Part shown: piece after piece, positions 6,879 to 15,285 of the stretch | How the letters are laid out: the number at the start of each line of letters is the position of its first letter | Numbering within the stretch: position 1 is the stretch's first letter | Assembly: GCF_900108335.1 (NCBI RefSeq) | Contig: NZ_FNVT01000006.1 | Location: 186,001-250,000, forward strand | DNA from: Nonomuraea solani | Lineage (GTDB): Bacteria > Actinomycetota > Actinomycetes > Streptosporangiales > Streptosporangiaceae | Direction: 5' to 3' | Length of the DNA: 64,000 nucleotides | The notes under the pieces: generated by a model | Told to the model about the DNA's origin: nothing | Databases searched by the model: none | What the model saw: only the letters and a program-made list of their open reading frames with translations | Position numbers and translations under genes: made by a program

Positions 6879-9800
6879 ATGAAGCACTCTCACCGACGCT
6901 CCCTCCTGACCGCGCTCTTATCCCCTGTCGTCGCACTGATCATCGCCGCACCCGCGGCCGCCGCACTGACCTTCGAGGCGAATTTGGATCCCATCCCCAA
7001 TCCGGGCCCTTCGGGCACCCCGGCCCCCACCACCTCCTACAGCCCGCCCCCCGATCCGCGCACCACCGAACCGGCCGCCTCGGCCGACGAGGTGCGGCGG
7101 GCGGCGCGGGACGGGCAGGTGCTGGCCCAGAGCGAGGGAGCGGCCTTCGCCACCTCGTTCGAGCCGGGCGACCCGCCGCCGACCTGGGTCAACACCACCG
7201 AGACCAACGCCCGCGGCGTCAAGAAGGCCGCCAACGTCACCGGCAGCCTGCCCGGCGGCATCGAGGGCGGCGTCTCGGACAAGGTCACCCGGGTCACCGC
7301 CAGCGGCGAGTACACGGCCGGCGGCGAGGTGAAGGAGAACCTGGCCGACAGTGACGTCAACACGAAGTGGCTGGTGTTCACCGGCACCGGCTGGGCCCAG
7401 TACGCGCTGTCCGAACCGGTCGCGGTCGTGCACTACGCGCTGACCTCCGCCAACGACGCCCCCGAGCGCGACCCGCGCGACTGGCAGCTCCAGGGTTCGC
7501 AGGACGGCCAGAGCTGGACCACCCTGGACACCCGCACCGGCGAGACGTTCGCGAGCCGCCTGCTGCGCAAGGAATACCGGTTCACCAACACGACCGCCTA
7601 CGCCCACTACCGGCTGAACGTCACCCGGGTCGGCAGCGGTTCGACGCTGCAGCTCGCGGAGTGGGAGCTGTCGGACGGCCGGACCGGCCCCCGGCCGCCC
7701 AGCGACATGCGCAGCCAGGTCGGCACAGGCCCAAGTGGCGGATTCGTCGCCAAGCCGCGGGCCGGCTTCTCCGGGACGCACGCCTTCCAGTACGCGGGCG
7801 GCACCACCGCGCAGACCGGCGGCCACTCCACCAACAAGGTGTTCGAGGTGGACATCCCGGTCACCGCCACGACGGAGCTTTCGTACCTGGTCTTTCCCGA
7901 GTTCACCGCGGCCGACCTGCGCTATCCCAGCACGTACGTCTCCGTGGACCTGCTGTTCGAGGACGGCACCTACCTCAGCGACCTGAAGGCCGTCGACCAG
8001 CACGGGGTGCGCGTCGCGCCACGGCAGCAGGGCGCGTCCAAGACCCTCTACGCCGACCAGTGGAACTACAAGCGCTCCCTGATCGGCGAGGTGGCCCAGG
8101 GCAAGCGCATCGAGCGCATCCTGGTGGCCTACGACAGCCCCGCCGGTCCGGCCGGGTTCCGCGGGTGGGTGGACGACATCAAGATCGTCTCGGCGCGGAA
8201 GCGGCAGCCGTACGACGCGGGCCTCGCGCGGGGCCGGCAGGCCGGGCCCTCCCAGTACGTGAGCACCACCCGGGGCACGAACTCCACCGGCGGATTCTCG
8301 CGCGGGAACAACTTCCCGGCCACCGCGGTGCCGCACGGGTTCAACTTCTGGACCCCGATGACCAACGCCGGCTCGATCAGCTGGCTCTACGAGTACCACC
8401 GGGCCAACAACGCCGCCAACCTGCCGGAGATCCAGGCGTTCACCGCCAGCCACGAGCCCAGCCCGTGGATGGGCGACCGGCAGACGTTCCAGTTCATGCC
8501 CTCCGTGGCCGAGGGGGCGCCGGATCCGTCGCGTACCGCGCGGGCGCTGCCGTTCCGCCACGAGCGGGAGGTCGCGTCGCCGCACCTGTACGCGGTCACC
8601 TTCGACAACGGCCTCAAGACCGAGATCGCGCCGACCGACCACGCCGCCCTGGCCCGCTTCACCTTCCCCGGCTCCTCGGCCAAGCTGATCTTCGACAATG
8701 TCGGCAACAGCGGCGGCCTCACCCTCGACGTGTCCGGCGGCGCCGTCACCGGCTACTCCGACGTGCGCAGCGACCTGTCCACCGGCGCCACCCGGATGTT
8801 CTACTACGCCGTCTTCGACCGCCCGGTCACCGGCGGCGCCAAGCTGACCGGGCAGGGCCGCGACAACGTGCTCGGCTACCTGTCCTTCGACGCGGGCGCG
8901 AGCCGTACGGTGAGCATGCGCATCGCGTCCTCGCTGATCAGCGTGGAGCAGGCCAGGCGGAACCTGGAGCTGGAGATCGCCGCCACCGACACGCTGGAGA
9001 CGGTGAGCGAGCGGGCTCAGCGGGCCTGGGACGCCAAGCTGGGCGTCATCGAGGTGGAGGGCGCGAGCGACGACCAGCTCGCCACGCTCTACTCCAACCT
9101 CTACCGGCTGTTCCTCTATCCCAACTCGGGCTTCGAGAACACCGGCACCGCGGCCGCGCCGGTGTACAGGCACGCCGTCCAGTCCGGCACCACGTCGCCG
9201 CCGGTCGCGCGGGTGGCGGACGGCAAGGTGTACGTCAACAACGGCTTCTGGGACACCTACCGCACGACCTGGCCCGCGTACGCGCTGCTCACGCCGAAGA
9301 CGGCGGGCGAGATGGTCGACGGGTTCGTCCGGCAGTACGAGGACGGCGGCTGGATCGCCCGCTGGTCGTCGCCGGGCTACGCCGACCTGATGGTCGGCAC
9401 GAGCTCCGACGTCGCCTTCGCCGACGCCTACCTCAAGGGCGTGACCGGCTTCGACGCCAAGAAGGCGTACGAGGCCGCCGTCAAGAACGCCACCGTCGCC
9501 CCGCCCACCCGCCACGTGGGCCGCAAGGGCCTGCCCACCTCCGTCTTCCTCGGCTACACGAGCATCCAGTCCACCGGCGAGGCCATGTCGTGGGCGATGG
9601 ACGGCTACATCAACGACTACGGCATCGCGAACATGGCCAAGGCCCTCGCCGAGCGCGCCACCGGGGCGGAGCGGGCCCGCTACCTGGAGGAGCACGAATA
9701 CTTCAGGAACCGGGCACTCAACTACGTGCACATGTTCGACCCGGCCACGGGCTTCTTCCAGGGCCGGAACGCCGACGGCTCCTTCCGCCGCAAGCCGGGC

Positions 9801-11639
9801 GCCTACGACCCGCGCACGTGGGGCTTCGACTACACCGAGACCAACGGCTGGAACATGGCCTTCCACGTGCCGCAGGACGGCCGCGGCCTGGCCAACCTCT
9901 ACGGCGGCGCGGACAAGCTGGCGGCCAAGCTGGACACGTTCTTCGCCACCCAGGAGACGGCGCTGTTCCCCGGCTCGTACAACGGGATCATCCACGAGAT
10001 GCGCGAGGCCCGCGACATCCGCATGGGCCAGTACGGCCACAGCAACCAGCCCTCGCACCACCTCGCCTACATGTACGACTACGCCGGTCAGCCCTGGAAG
10101 ACCCAGGAGAAGGTACGCGAGGCGCTCTCCCGGCTCTACCTGGGCAGCGAGATCGGCCAGGGCTACCCGGGCGACGAGGACAACGGCGAGATGTCGGCCT
10201 GGCAGGTCTTCAGCGCGCTCGGCTTCTACCCGCTGCAGATGGGCAGCCCGTCCTACGCGATCGGCTCGCCGCTGTTCAAGAAGGCGACCCTGCACCTGGA
10301 GGGCGGCAAGAAGCTGGTCGTCAGCGCGCCGGGCAACAGCGCGCTCAACGTCTACGTACAGGGCGTGAAGGTCAACGGGAAGGCATACGACAAGACGTAC
10401 CTGCCGCACGACCTGATCGCCAAGGGCGGCGAGCTGGAGTTCACGATGGGGCCGCGGCCGTCGCGCTGGGGCACCGGCGCGGGCGCCGCACCGCCGTCGA
10501 TCACCGGCGACGACCGCGTGCCCGAGCCGCTGCGCGACGCCACGGGACCGGGGCGCGGCACGGCGTCGGCGGCGGGCGGCGCCAACGTGAACGCGCTGTT
10601 CGACGACGACTCGGCCACCCGGGCGACACTCCCCGAGTGGGTCCGCTACTCCTTCGCCGACCAGCGCCAGATCCGCTTCTACACGCTCACCTCGGGCGCC
10701 GGCCAGCCGTCCGAGGACCCGGCCGGCTGGGTCCTGGAGGGCTCCGCCGACGGCGAGGCGTGGAAGGTGCTCGACGAGCGGTCGGGCGAGTCGTTCCAGT
10801 GGCGGCTGCAGACGCGCCCGTTCAAGATCGCGAACCCCGGCGCGTACGACCACTACCGGATCAGGTTCACCGGCGGCACGTCGCTCGCGGAGATCGAACT
10901 GCTCGCCCCCGCGCCGCCGGCCACCTCTCCGCTGGTCATCGAGGCCGCCGGCGCCTTCGCCGGGCCGGGAGAGACCGTGACGCTCCCGGTGACGGTCGCC
11001 AACCACGCCGCCGGGCCCGCCTCCGGGCGGCTGACGGTGACCGGGCCGCAGGGCTGGACGATCCAGCCGGCCGCCGCCGACTTCGGGCCCATCGCCGCGG
11101 GGGCGTCCCAGACGCTGTCGTTCCAGGTGGTGGTGCCCGCGACGACGGGTCCCGGCAGCCACGTGGTCCGGCTCGCCGCGACCTCCGGCCAGGGTCCAGC
11201 CACCGAGCAGGTCGCGATCACGGTGATCGGTGACACCGTGGAGTTCACCCCCGGCACCGCGGCCGAGGCTCCGTGGCTGCTGGAGGAGGACGGGTCCCAG
11301 CTCAACGGCGAGGTCTTCGACGGGCGGGCCCGGTTCACCGACGGCGACAGCCACGCCACCTACCGGTTCCAGCTCCCGCCGCAGGTGAGCGGGGGTTCGC
11401 TGACGCTGGACATCGGCAACCAGTTCCTGGTGCGGGTCTCGCCCGACAACCGGACCTGGCGGACGGTGCTGCAGGAGAGCGCCAACGTGCGCGACCTGTC
11501 CAACCGGTCGCCGCGCACGCTGGACCTGAACGAGCTGCGCGGGACGGCCCAGACGTTCTACCTGCGCGTCGAGGACAGCCAGCCGCAGGACGGCTGGGGG
11601 GCCTGGCTCGCCAGGGTGCGACTGGACCTGCGCCGCTGA
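6879..11639 (+). CDS. Secreted GH92 family alpha-mannosidase with discoidin-type and NEW3 domains
   Basis: The 1586-residue exoenzyme starts with a signal peptide (LIIAAPAAA, about residue 29). Residues about 128-265 form a first F5/8-type C (CBM32-like) domain. The GH92 module spans about 285-1190 and includes TAVPHGFNFWTPMTN, GFWDTYRTTWPAYALL, GQYGHSNQPSHHLAYMYD and GDEDNGEMSAWQVFSALGFYPLQ; the Asp residues of GDEDNG correspond to the catalytic-base region of this calcium-dependent inverting family, which removes alpha-1,2/1,3/1,4-linked mannose. A second F5/8C domain (about 1200-1330), a NEW3 beta-sandwich (about 1345-1435, AGPGETVTLPVTVANHA-like) and a C-terminal beta domain follow. The likely substrates are N-glycans or fungal mannan. 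Control by a LacI-type repressor is suggested by the palindrome at 6831. Confidence 0.93.
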   Translation: MKHSHRRSLLTALLSPVVALIIAAPAAAALTFEANLDPIPNPGPSGTPAPTTSYSPPPDPRTTEPAASADEVRRAARDGQVLAQSEGAAFATSFEPGDPPPTWVNTTETNARGVKKAANVTGSLPGGIEGGVSDKVTRVTASGEYTAGGEVKENLADSDVNTKWLVFTGTGWAQYALSEPVAVVHYALTSANDAPERDPRDWQLQGSQDGQSWTTLDTRTGETFASRLLRKEYRFTNTTAYAHYRLNVTRVGSGSTLQLAEWELSDGRTGPRPPSDMRSQVGTGPSGGFVAKPRAGFSGTHAFQYAGGTTAQTGGHSTNKVFEVDIPVTATTELSYLVFPEFTAADLRYPSTYVSVDLLFEDGTYLSDLKAVDQHGVRVAPRQQGASKTLYADQWNYKRSLIGEVAQGKRIERILVAYDSPAGPAGFRGWVDDIKIVSARKRQPYDAGLARGRQAGPSQYVSTTRGTNSTGGFSRGNNFPATAVPHGFNFWTPMTNAGSISWLYEYHRANNAANLPEIQAFTASHEPSPWMGDRQTFQFMPSVAEGAPDPSRTARALPFRHEREVASPHLYAVTFDNGLKTEIAPTDHAALARFTFPGSSAKLIFDNVGNSGGLTLDVSGGAVTGYSDVRSDLSTGATRMFYYAVFDRPVTGGAKLTGQGRDNVLGYLSFDAGASRTVSMRIASSLISVEQARRNLELEIAATDTLETVSERAQRAWDAKLGVIEVEGASDDQLATLYSNLYRLFLYPNSGFENTGTAAAPVYRHAVQSGTTSPPVARVADGKVYVNNGFWDTYRTTWPAYALLTPKTAGEMVDGFVRQYEDGGWIARWSSPGYADLMVGTSSDVAFADAYLKGVTGFDAKKAYEAAVKNATVAPPTRHVGRKGLPTSVFLGYTSIQSTGEAMSWAMDGYINDYGIANMAKALAERATGAERARYLEEHEYFRNRALNYVHMFDPATGFFQGRNADGSFRRKPGAYDPRTWGFDYTETNGWNMAFHVPQDGRGLANLYGGADKLAAKLDTFFATQETALFPGSYNGIIHEMREARDIRMGQYGHSNQPSHHLAYMYDYAGQPWKTQEKVREALSRLYLGSEIGQGYPGDEDNGEMSAWQVFSALGFYPLQMGSPSYAIGSPLFKKATLHLEGGKKLVVSAPGNSALNVYVQGVKVNGKAYDKTYLPHDLIAKGGELEFTMGPRPSRWGTGAGAAPPSITGDDRVPEPLRDATGPGRGTASAAGGANVNALFDDDSATRATLPEWVRYSFADQRQIRFYTLTSGAGQPSEDPAGWVLEGSADGEAWKVLDERSGESFQWRLQTRPFKIANPGAYDHYRIRFTGGTSLAEIELLAPAPPATSPLVIEAAGAFAGPGETVTLPVTVANHAAGPASGRLTVTGPQGWTIQPAAADFGPIAAGASQTLSFQVVVPATTGPGSHVVRLAATSGQGPATEQVAITVIGDTVEFTPGTAAEAPWLLEEDGSQLNGEVFDGRARFTDGDSHATYRFQLPPQVSGGSLTLDIGNQFLVRVSPDNRTWRTVLQESANVRDLSNRSPRTLDLNELRGTAQTFYLRVEDSQPQDGWGAWLARVRLDLRR

Positions 11640-11645
11640 CGAAGC

Positions 11646-11674
11646 GTGCCCGGGGACTCCGCGTCCCCGGGCAC
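11646..11674. terminator. Strong stem-loop after the GH92 gene
   Basis: GTGCCCGGGGAC and its exact complement form a 12-bp stem around the loop TCCGC, starting 7 bases after the GH92 stop. There is no T-tract, so it may act as a factor-assisted or actinomycete-type terminator. Confidence 0.6.
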
Positions 11675-11689
11675 CGGCCGAGGGGACGA

Positions 11690-12058
11690 CCGCAGGACGC
11701 TGATCACGATCCGGCCCAAGGTGACGGACAGCCGTTCGCGCACTTCGTCCCGTGTCAGCGCCCACGAGCCGCTGTTCTCCTCACAGGACTGCGTGACACC
11801 GGAACAGGTCGGGGCGTTCTTCACGCCCTTCGCCACCTCCTTGACCGGCGCATCGGCCGGGAAGACCCAGACCTCTACCGTCTGGGGCCCTTCCAGCCAG
11901 CCGGAGGGCACCGAACGCTCGTCGTTGTGACCACCCGATCCCCCGCGGCACCGTCCGACTCCACCGCTGCGCTCACCACCTCTCGTCCTCTGGCTGATCA
12001 CGACCCAGGCTTCGGGATCGTCGCAGACCACCTTGGGCGAGGGCCTCGACGACGACAC
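11690..12058 (-). pseudogene. Possible decayed coding sequence between GH92 and lysR
   Basis: On the minus strand a frame shows GC-rich third positions and protein-like composition, especially the stretch containing VEVWVFPADAPVKEVAKG and ALTRDEVRERLSVTLGRIVI. No convincing start with ribosome-binding site is visible, the upstream part is low complexity (Gly/Arg-rich), and the frame runs on through the stem-loop at 11646-11674. It may be a gene remnant or a frameshifted small protein. I do not recognise a family. Apart from this and the stem-loop I see nothing in 11640-12089. Confidence 0.3.
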
Positions 12059-12089
12059 CGCGCTCCTGGCCCTCGGGGTGCCCGTGTGA

Positions 12090-12965
12090 TCACCGCACGG
12101 CGGTGAGCTGCTTCAGCAGCGCGTTCGCGGCCGGGTTGGCGAGATCGGGGCCGCGACCGGCCAGGACCACGGTCCTGAGCGGGTCGGGCTGCCGGATCCG
12201 TACGCCGGGCAGCCCCGCCGACTCGGCGACCTGCCGGGGCACGATGGCCACCCCGATGCCCGCCCGGACGAGGTCGGCCAGCAGCCGGATCTGGGTGACC
12301 TCGCAGGTGATCTGCCGGTTCAGCCCGCAGTGGGCGGCCAGCCGCCGCACGGTGGTCTCCAGCCCGGTGCCCGCCCGGAAGTCCACGAACGGCTCGGCGA
12401 CCAGGTCGGACAGCAGGGTGCGCCCCGCTCCGGCCAGCCGGTGTTCGGGGGCGGTCATCAGCACCAGCTCCTCCTGCCAGGAGGCGAAGCCGGTCAGCCC
12501 GTCGGGTAGCCCGGAGTCGTCCAGGGCGAGGTAGGCCAGGTCCAGCTCGCGGGCCAGCAGCGCGTCGAGCAGGTCTTCGGTGGTGGCGTCGCGGACCGAG
12601 ATCTGCACGCCGGGCCAGGCCCGGTGGAAGGCGGCCAGCTCGCGGGGCAGATCGACGCTGGTGAGCGTCTGGATCGTCCCGATGGCCACCCGCCCGGCGC
12701 TCAGGCCGGTCACCGCCGAGACCGCCTCGCGCGCCGCGTCGGCCTCGGCCAGCAGCGCCCGCGCGGCCGGCAGGAACGCCTCTCCCGCCGGGCTGAGCAG
12801 GGGCCGGCGGCCGGTCCGTTCGAACAGCTCGGCGCCGAGCTCGCGCTCCAGCTTGCGGATCGAGGAGCTGAGCGCGGACTGCACGATCAGCTCGGCCCGC
12901 GCCGCCGCGGTGAAGCTGCCGTGCGTGGTGACGGCCACGAAATGCCGGACCTGGCGAATTTCCAC
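12090..12965 (-). CDS. LysR family transcriptional regulator
   Basis: The 291-residue protein has the N-terminal winged helix of LysR regulators (RQVRHFVAVTTHGSFTAAARAE, then ALSSSIRKLERELGAELFER) and a periplasmic-binding-like effector domain from about residue 90, with GRVAIGTIQTL at its start and RAGIGVAIVPRQVAE late in the fold. The start is a GTG at 12965. A 9-bp inverted repeat overlaps this codon, which suggests autoregulation. The divergent side contains only a questionable small ORF, so the target genes are not evident. Confidence 0.92.
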   Translation of the reverse strand: MEIRQVRHFVAVTTHGSFTAAARAELIVQSALSSSIRKLERELGAELFERTGRRPLLSPAGEAFLPAARALLAEADAAREAVSAVTGLSAGRVAIGTIQTLTSVDLPRELAAFHRAWPGVQISVRDATTEDLLDALLARELDLAYLALDDSGLPDGLTGFASWQEELVLMTAPEHRLAGAGRTLLSDLVAEPFVDFRAGTGLETTVRRLAAHCGLNRQITCEVTQIRLLADLVRAGIGVAIVPRQVAESAGLPGVRIRQPDPLRTVVLAGRGPDLANPAANALLKQLTAVR

Positions 12966-12987
12966 CCATCTAATCTAGAGATGGGTG
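12963..12987. promoter_or_regulatory. Inverted repeat at the lysR start, candidate LysR box
   Basis: CACCCATCT and AGATGGGTG form perfect 9-bp arms separated by 7 bases, and the left arm covers the GTG start of lysR. The inner part fits the T-N11-A pattern of LysR sites. Its position would let the regulator block its own expression. Confidence 0.5.
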
Positions 12988-13041
12988 TCAGCGCAGAGAA
13001 GTGTTGGACCGATGGGTGGGACGGCGACCAGGCTGGGTGCC

Positions 13042-13188
13042 GTGAACCGAGTACCCCGTCTGTGGGCCCTGGCCTACGCCCCTCACCACCCTGCCCCGCT
13101 CCGCCTGGCGGCCCGCGCCGCGCTGCGGGTGGCCGGCTTCTTCCGCCTGCTGGCACAGGCCGACCACCAGACATTTCTGACGCACTGA
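13042..13188 (+). CDS. Questionable small ORF divergent from lysR
   Basis: A 48-codon frame starting at GTG encodes a basic, Ala/Leu-rich peptide (contains LRLAARAALRVAGFFRLL) that could be an amphipathic helix. No good ribosome-binding site precedes it. The only support is its position opposite a LysR gene and the plus-oriented terminator at 13260-13290 that needs some upstream plus-strand transcript. Confidence 0.25.
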   Translation: MNRVPRLWALAYAPHHPAPLRLAARAALRVAGFFRLLAQADHQTFLTH

Positions 13189-13259
13189 CCCCCTGCTCCA
13201 TGCGACAAAAACGCCACTCCCCTCTTTGGATCACGTTCGTGACGCCGTGAGCGGTTTCA

Positions 13260-13290
13260 GGGCGGCCACCACGACGTGGCCGCCCCTTTT
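13260..13290 (+). terminator. Rho-independent terminator, plus orientation
   Basis: The 10-bp stem GGGCGGCCAC/GTGGCCGCCC with a 6-base loop is followed by CTTTT. It sits 3' to the end of the minus-strand tetR gene, but the T-tract is on the plus strand, so it ends a rightward transcript from the 13000 region and may also serve the tetR gene. Confidence 0.7.
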
Positions 13291-13928
13291 CACGTGTCCA
13301 GCCGGTGCAGCGAGGCGAACAACGGCCACGTCAGAGCGGCCATCTCGGCCGGGGTGCGCGGGCAGCCGCGTTGCAGCCAGTCGGCGGCCACCCCGATGAG
13401 CGCCCCGGCGGTGAACGCGGCCGGGACGTCGTGCGGCCCCTCCGGCGGCCCGTCCGGCGGTGAGCCGCCCCGCTGCGGCAACTCGCCCCCGGCCACGGCC
13501 TGCCGCATGAGGTCGTGAATCGCCACGGTGGTGCGGCGGCGGATGTGGTCGGCCACGCGCGCGCTGCCCTGCGGCCCCAGCAGCGCGCGGTAGAGCCCGG
13601 CGTGCTCGGCGAGGCTGGCGAAGAACGCCTGGAGCGACTGGGTCGCCTCCTCCCCGGGATCCGCCGTCCCCGGCCCTGGCACGGGCAGCGACTCGATCAG
13701 GGCGTCGATCATCGCGGTGCACGCCGCCTCGGCGAGTTCGTGCACGTCGCGGTAGTGGTCGTAGAAGGTCGAGCGGCTCACCTCGGCACGTTCGGCGACG
13801 TCGGCGACGGTGACCCGGGCGAGGTCACGTTCCGCGACGAGTTGAAGGAGCGCGCGTGCCAGGGCCGAATGAGTGCGGCGCACGCGCCTGTCGCCCGCGG
13901 GCGCGCTGCCGCTCTTTGTCGTGGCCAC
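13290..13928 (-). CDS. TetR family regulator, probable local repressor of the P450 operon
   Basis: The 212-residue protein has a TetR helix-turn-helix (VTVADVAERAEVSRSTFYDHYRDVHEL, residues about 38-62) and a C-terminal domain with the TetR_C-like segment PAAFTAGALIGVAADWLQRG. A GTG start is used at 13928. It is transcribed divergently from the ferredoxin reductase-P450-ferredoxin operon across 91 bases holding a long imperfect palindrome, the usual arrangement for a repressor that controls both itself and the neighbouring oxidative operon. The ligand is unknown. Confidence 0.9.
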   Translation of the reverse strand: MATTKSGSAPAGDRRVRRTHSALARALLQLVAERDLARVTVADVAERAEVSRSTFYDHYRDVHELAEAACTAMIDALIESLPVPGPGTADPGEEATQSLQAFFASLAEHAGLYRALLGPQGSARVADHIRRRTTVAIHDLMRQAVAGGELPQRGGSPPDGPPEGPHDVPAAFTAGALIGVAADWLQRGCPRTPAEMAALTWPLFASLHRLDT

Positions 13929-13950
13929 GTCGTTAACCCTACCTTCAACC

Positions 13951-13978
13951 TACACTTGTACGATTTCCGACACCTGTA
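13951..13978. promoter_or_regulatory. Nested palindromes between tetR and the P450 operon
   Basis: TACA...TGT and ACA...TGTA arms form an imperfect 28-base palindrome centred near 13964. It is flanked by an outer inverted pair: GTTAACCCTAC at 13932-13942 and GTAGGGTAAC at 13976-13985. The location between divergent starts makes it the likely binding site of the TetR protein. Confidence 0.5.
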
Positions 13979-14019
13979 GGGTAACCTGAAGTCAAGGACG
14001 ACCGAAAGGATCACGTCAT

Positions 14020-14061
14020 ATGCCCATGCGTGCCCTTGCCCGCCGGAGCGAGGCCCGGTGA
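14020..14061 (+). CDS. 13-residue leader ORF coupled to ferredoxin reductase
   Basis: An ATG at 14020 preceded by GAAAGGA opens a short frame MPMRALARRSEAR whose TGA overlaps the GTG start of the reductase (GTGA, 14058-14061). The reductase itself has only a weak GGAG 9 bases before its GTG, inside this leader. The arrangement suggests that ribosomes reach the reductase by termination-reinitiation from the leader. Confidence 0.45.
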   Translation: MPMRALARRSEAR

Positions 14062-15239
14062 CTCCGCCCGAGAGCATCCTGATCGTCGGCGCGTCGGCCG
14101 CCGGGCTGAGCACGGCCGAGGCGTTGCGGCGGCACGGATACCAGGGCCGGCTGACGATGCTGGGCGCCGAGCTCCATGCCCCCTACGACCGGCCGCCGCT
14201 GTCGAAGCAGATCCTGGCCGGCGACTGGGAGCCCGCCCGCGCCCAGCTCCGCGAGCGCGCGCAGCTCGACGCCCTGGGCGCCGACCTCGTGCTGGGCGAA
14301 CCCGCCGTCGCACTGGACGCGGCCACGCGGTCCGTCACCACCGCCTCCGGCCGAGTGCTGCGGGCCGGAGCCGTGGTCATCGCCACCGGCCTGACCCCCC
14401 GTCGTCTGCCCGGCCAGGACGGGCTGGCGGGCGTGCACGGGCTGCGCGGCCTGGACGACGCCCTCGCCCTGCGCGCCCACCTGACCGCCGCCAAGCGGCT
14501 CGTGGTCGTCGGGGAAGGGGTGCTGGGCGCGGAGATCGCCGCCACCGCCCGCGCCATGGGCCTCGACGTCACCCTCGCCGGCATGGGCCACGCCCTGCTG
14601 GGCGACCAGGTCGGCGACGTGGTCGGCGCGATGCTCGGCCGCCTGCACACCGCACGCGGCGTGCGGCTGCGGCTCGGCGTCGCGGTGGAGGGCCTGGTGG
14701 GCGACGGCGGGCGGGTCACGGGCGTCCGGCTGGTCACCGGTGAGCTGCTGCCCGCCGACGCGGTCGTGGTGGCCATCGGTTCCCGCCCGGCGACCGGCTG
14801 GCTGGCCGGCAGCGGGCTGACCATGGACGACGGGGTGGAGTGCGACGCGCGCTGCCGGGCCGCCGAGGGCGTCTACGCCGTCGGGGACGTGGCCCGCTGG
14901 GAGCACGAGGGGCTGGGCAGGCGGCTGCGCCTGGAGAACCGGACCAACGCCACCGAGCAGGCCCAGGTGGTGGCGGCCAACCTGCTCGGCGCCGATCGCG
15001 CGTACACGCCGGTCCCGTATTTCTGGACCGACCAGTACGACGTCAAGCTCCAGGCCCACGGCCTCCCGTCGCCGGCGGCCGAGGTGAGCGTCGCCGAGGG
15101 CGACCCGGAGGGCAACCGCTTCACCGCCGTCTACCGCGAGGCCGGCCAGGTCACCGGGGTGCTCGGCTGGAACATGGCCAAGCAGGCCCGCCTGCTGCGT
15201 CAGGAGCACCTCGCCGGCCAGGCCGTCGCGTCCGCGTGA
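14058..15239 (+). CDS. FAD-dependent ferredoxin reductase for the adjacent P450
   Basis: The 393-residue enzyme is of the putidaredoxin/rhodocoxin reductase type and transfers electrons from NAD(P)H to a ferredoxin. It carries the FAD-binding motif ILIVGASAAGLSTAE at the N terminus, the active-site segment YDRPPLSKQ, the NADH-binding motif VVVGEGVLGAEIAATAR near residue 150 and the second FAD motif EGVYAVGDVARW near 275. The C-terminal domain includes the conserved PYFWTDQYD. It heads a three-gene set with a P450 (46 bases downstream) and a 3Fe-4S ferredoxin, giving a complete class I electron chain. Confidence 0.93.
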   Translation: MTPPESILIVGASAAGLSTAEALRRHGYQGRLTMLGAELHAPYDRPPLSKQILAGDWEPARAQLRERAQLDALGADLVLGEPAVALDAATRSVTTASGRVLRAGAVVIATGLTPRRLPGQDGLAGVHGLRGLDDALALRAHLTAAKRLVVVGEGVLGAEIAATARAMGLDVTLAGMGHALLGDQVGDVVGAMLGRLHTARGVRLRLGVAVEGLVGDGGRVTGVRLVTGELLPADAVVVAIGSRPATGWLAGSGLTMDDGVECDARCRAAEGVYAVGDVARWEHEGLGRRLRLENRTNATEQAQVVAANLLGADRAYTPVPYFWTDQYDVKLQAHGLPSPAAEVSVAEGDPEGNRFTAVYREAGQVTGVLGWNMAKQARLLRQEHLAGQAVASA

Positions 15240-15285
15240 CGGCTCCGCACGGCCGATCACCCATCCATTCACAAGGAGAAGCCTC

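Noticed and set aside
6918..11765. 1615-codon open frame on the minus strand opposite the GH92 gene
   Set aside because: It is the antisense shadow of a high-GC gene: low-complexity Arg/Gly/Val composition, no domains, while the plus frame has clear GH92 motifs.
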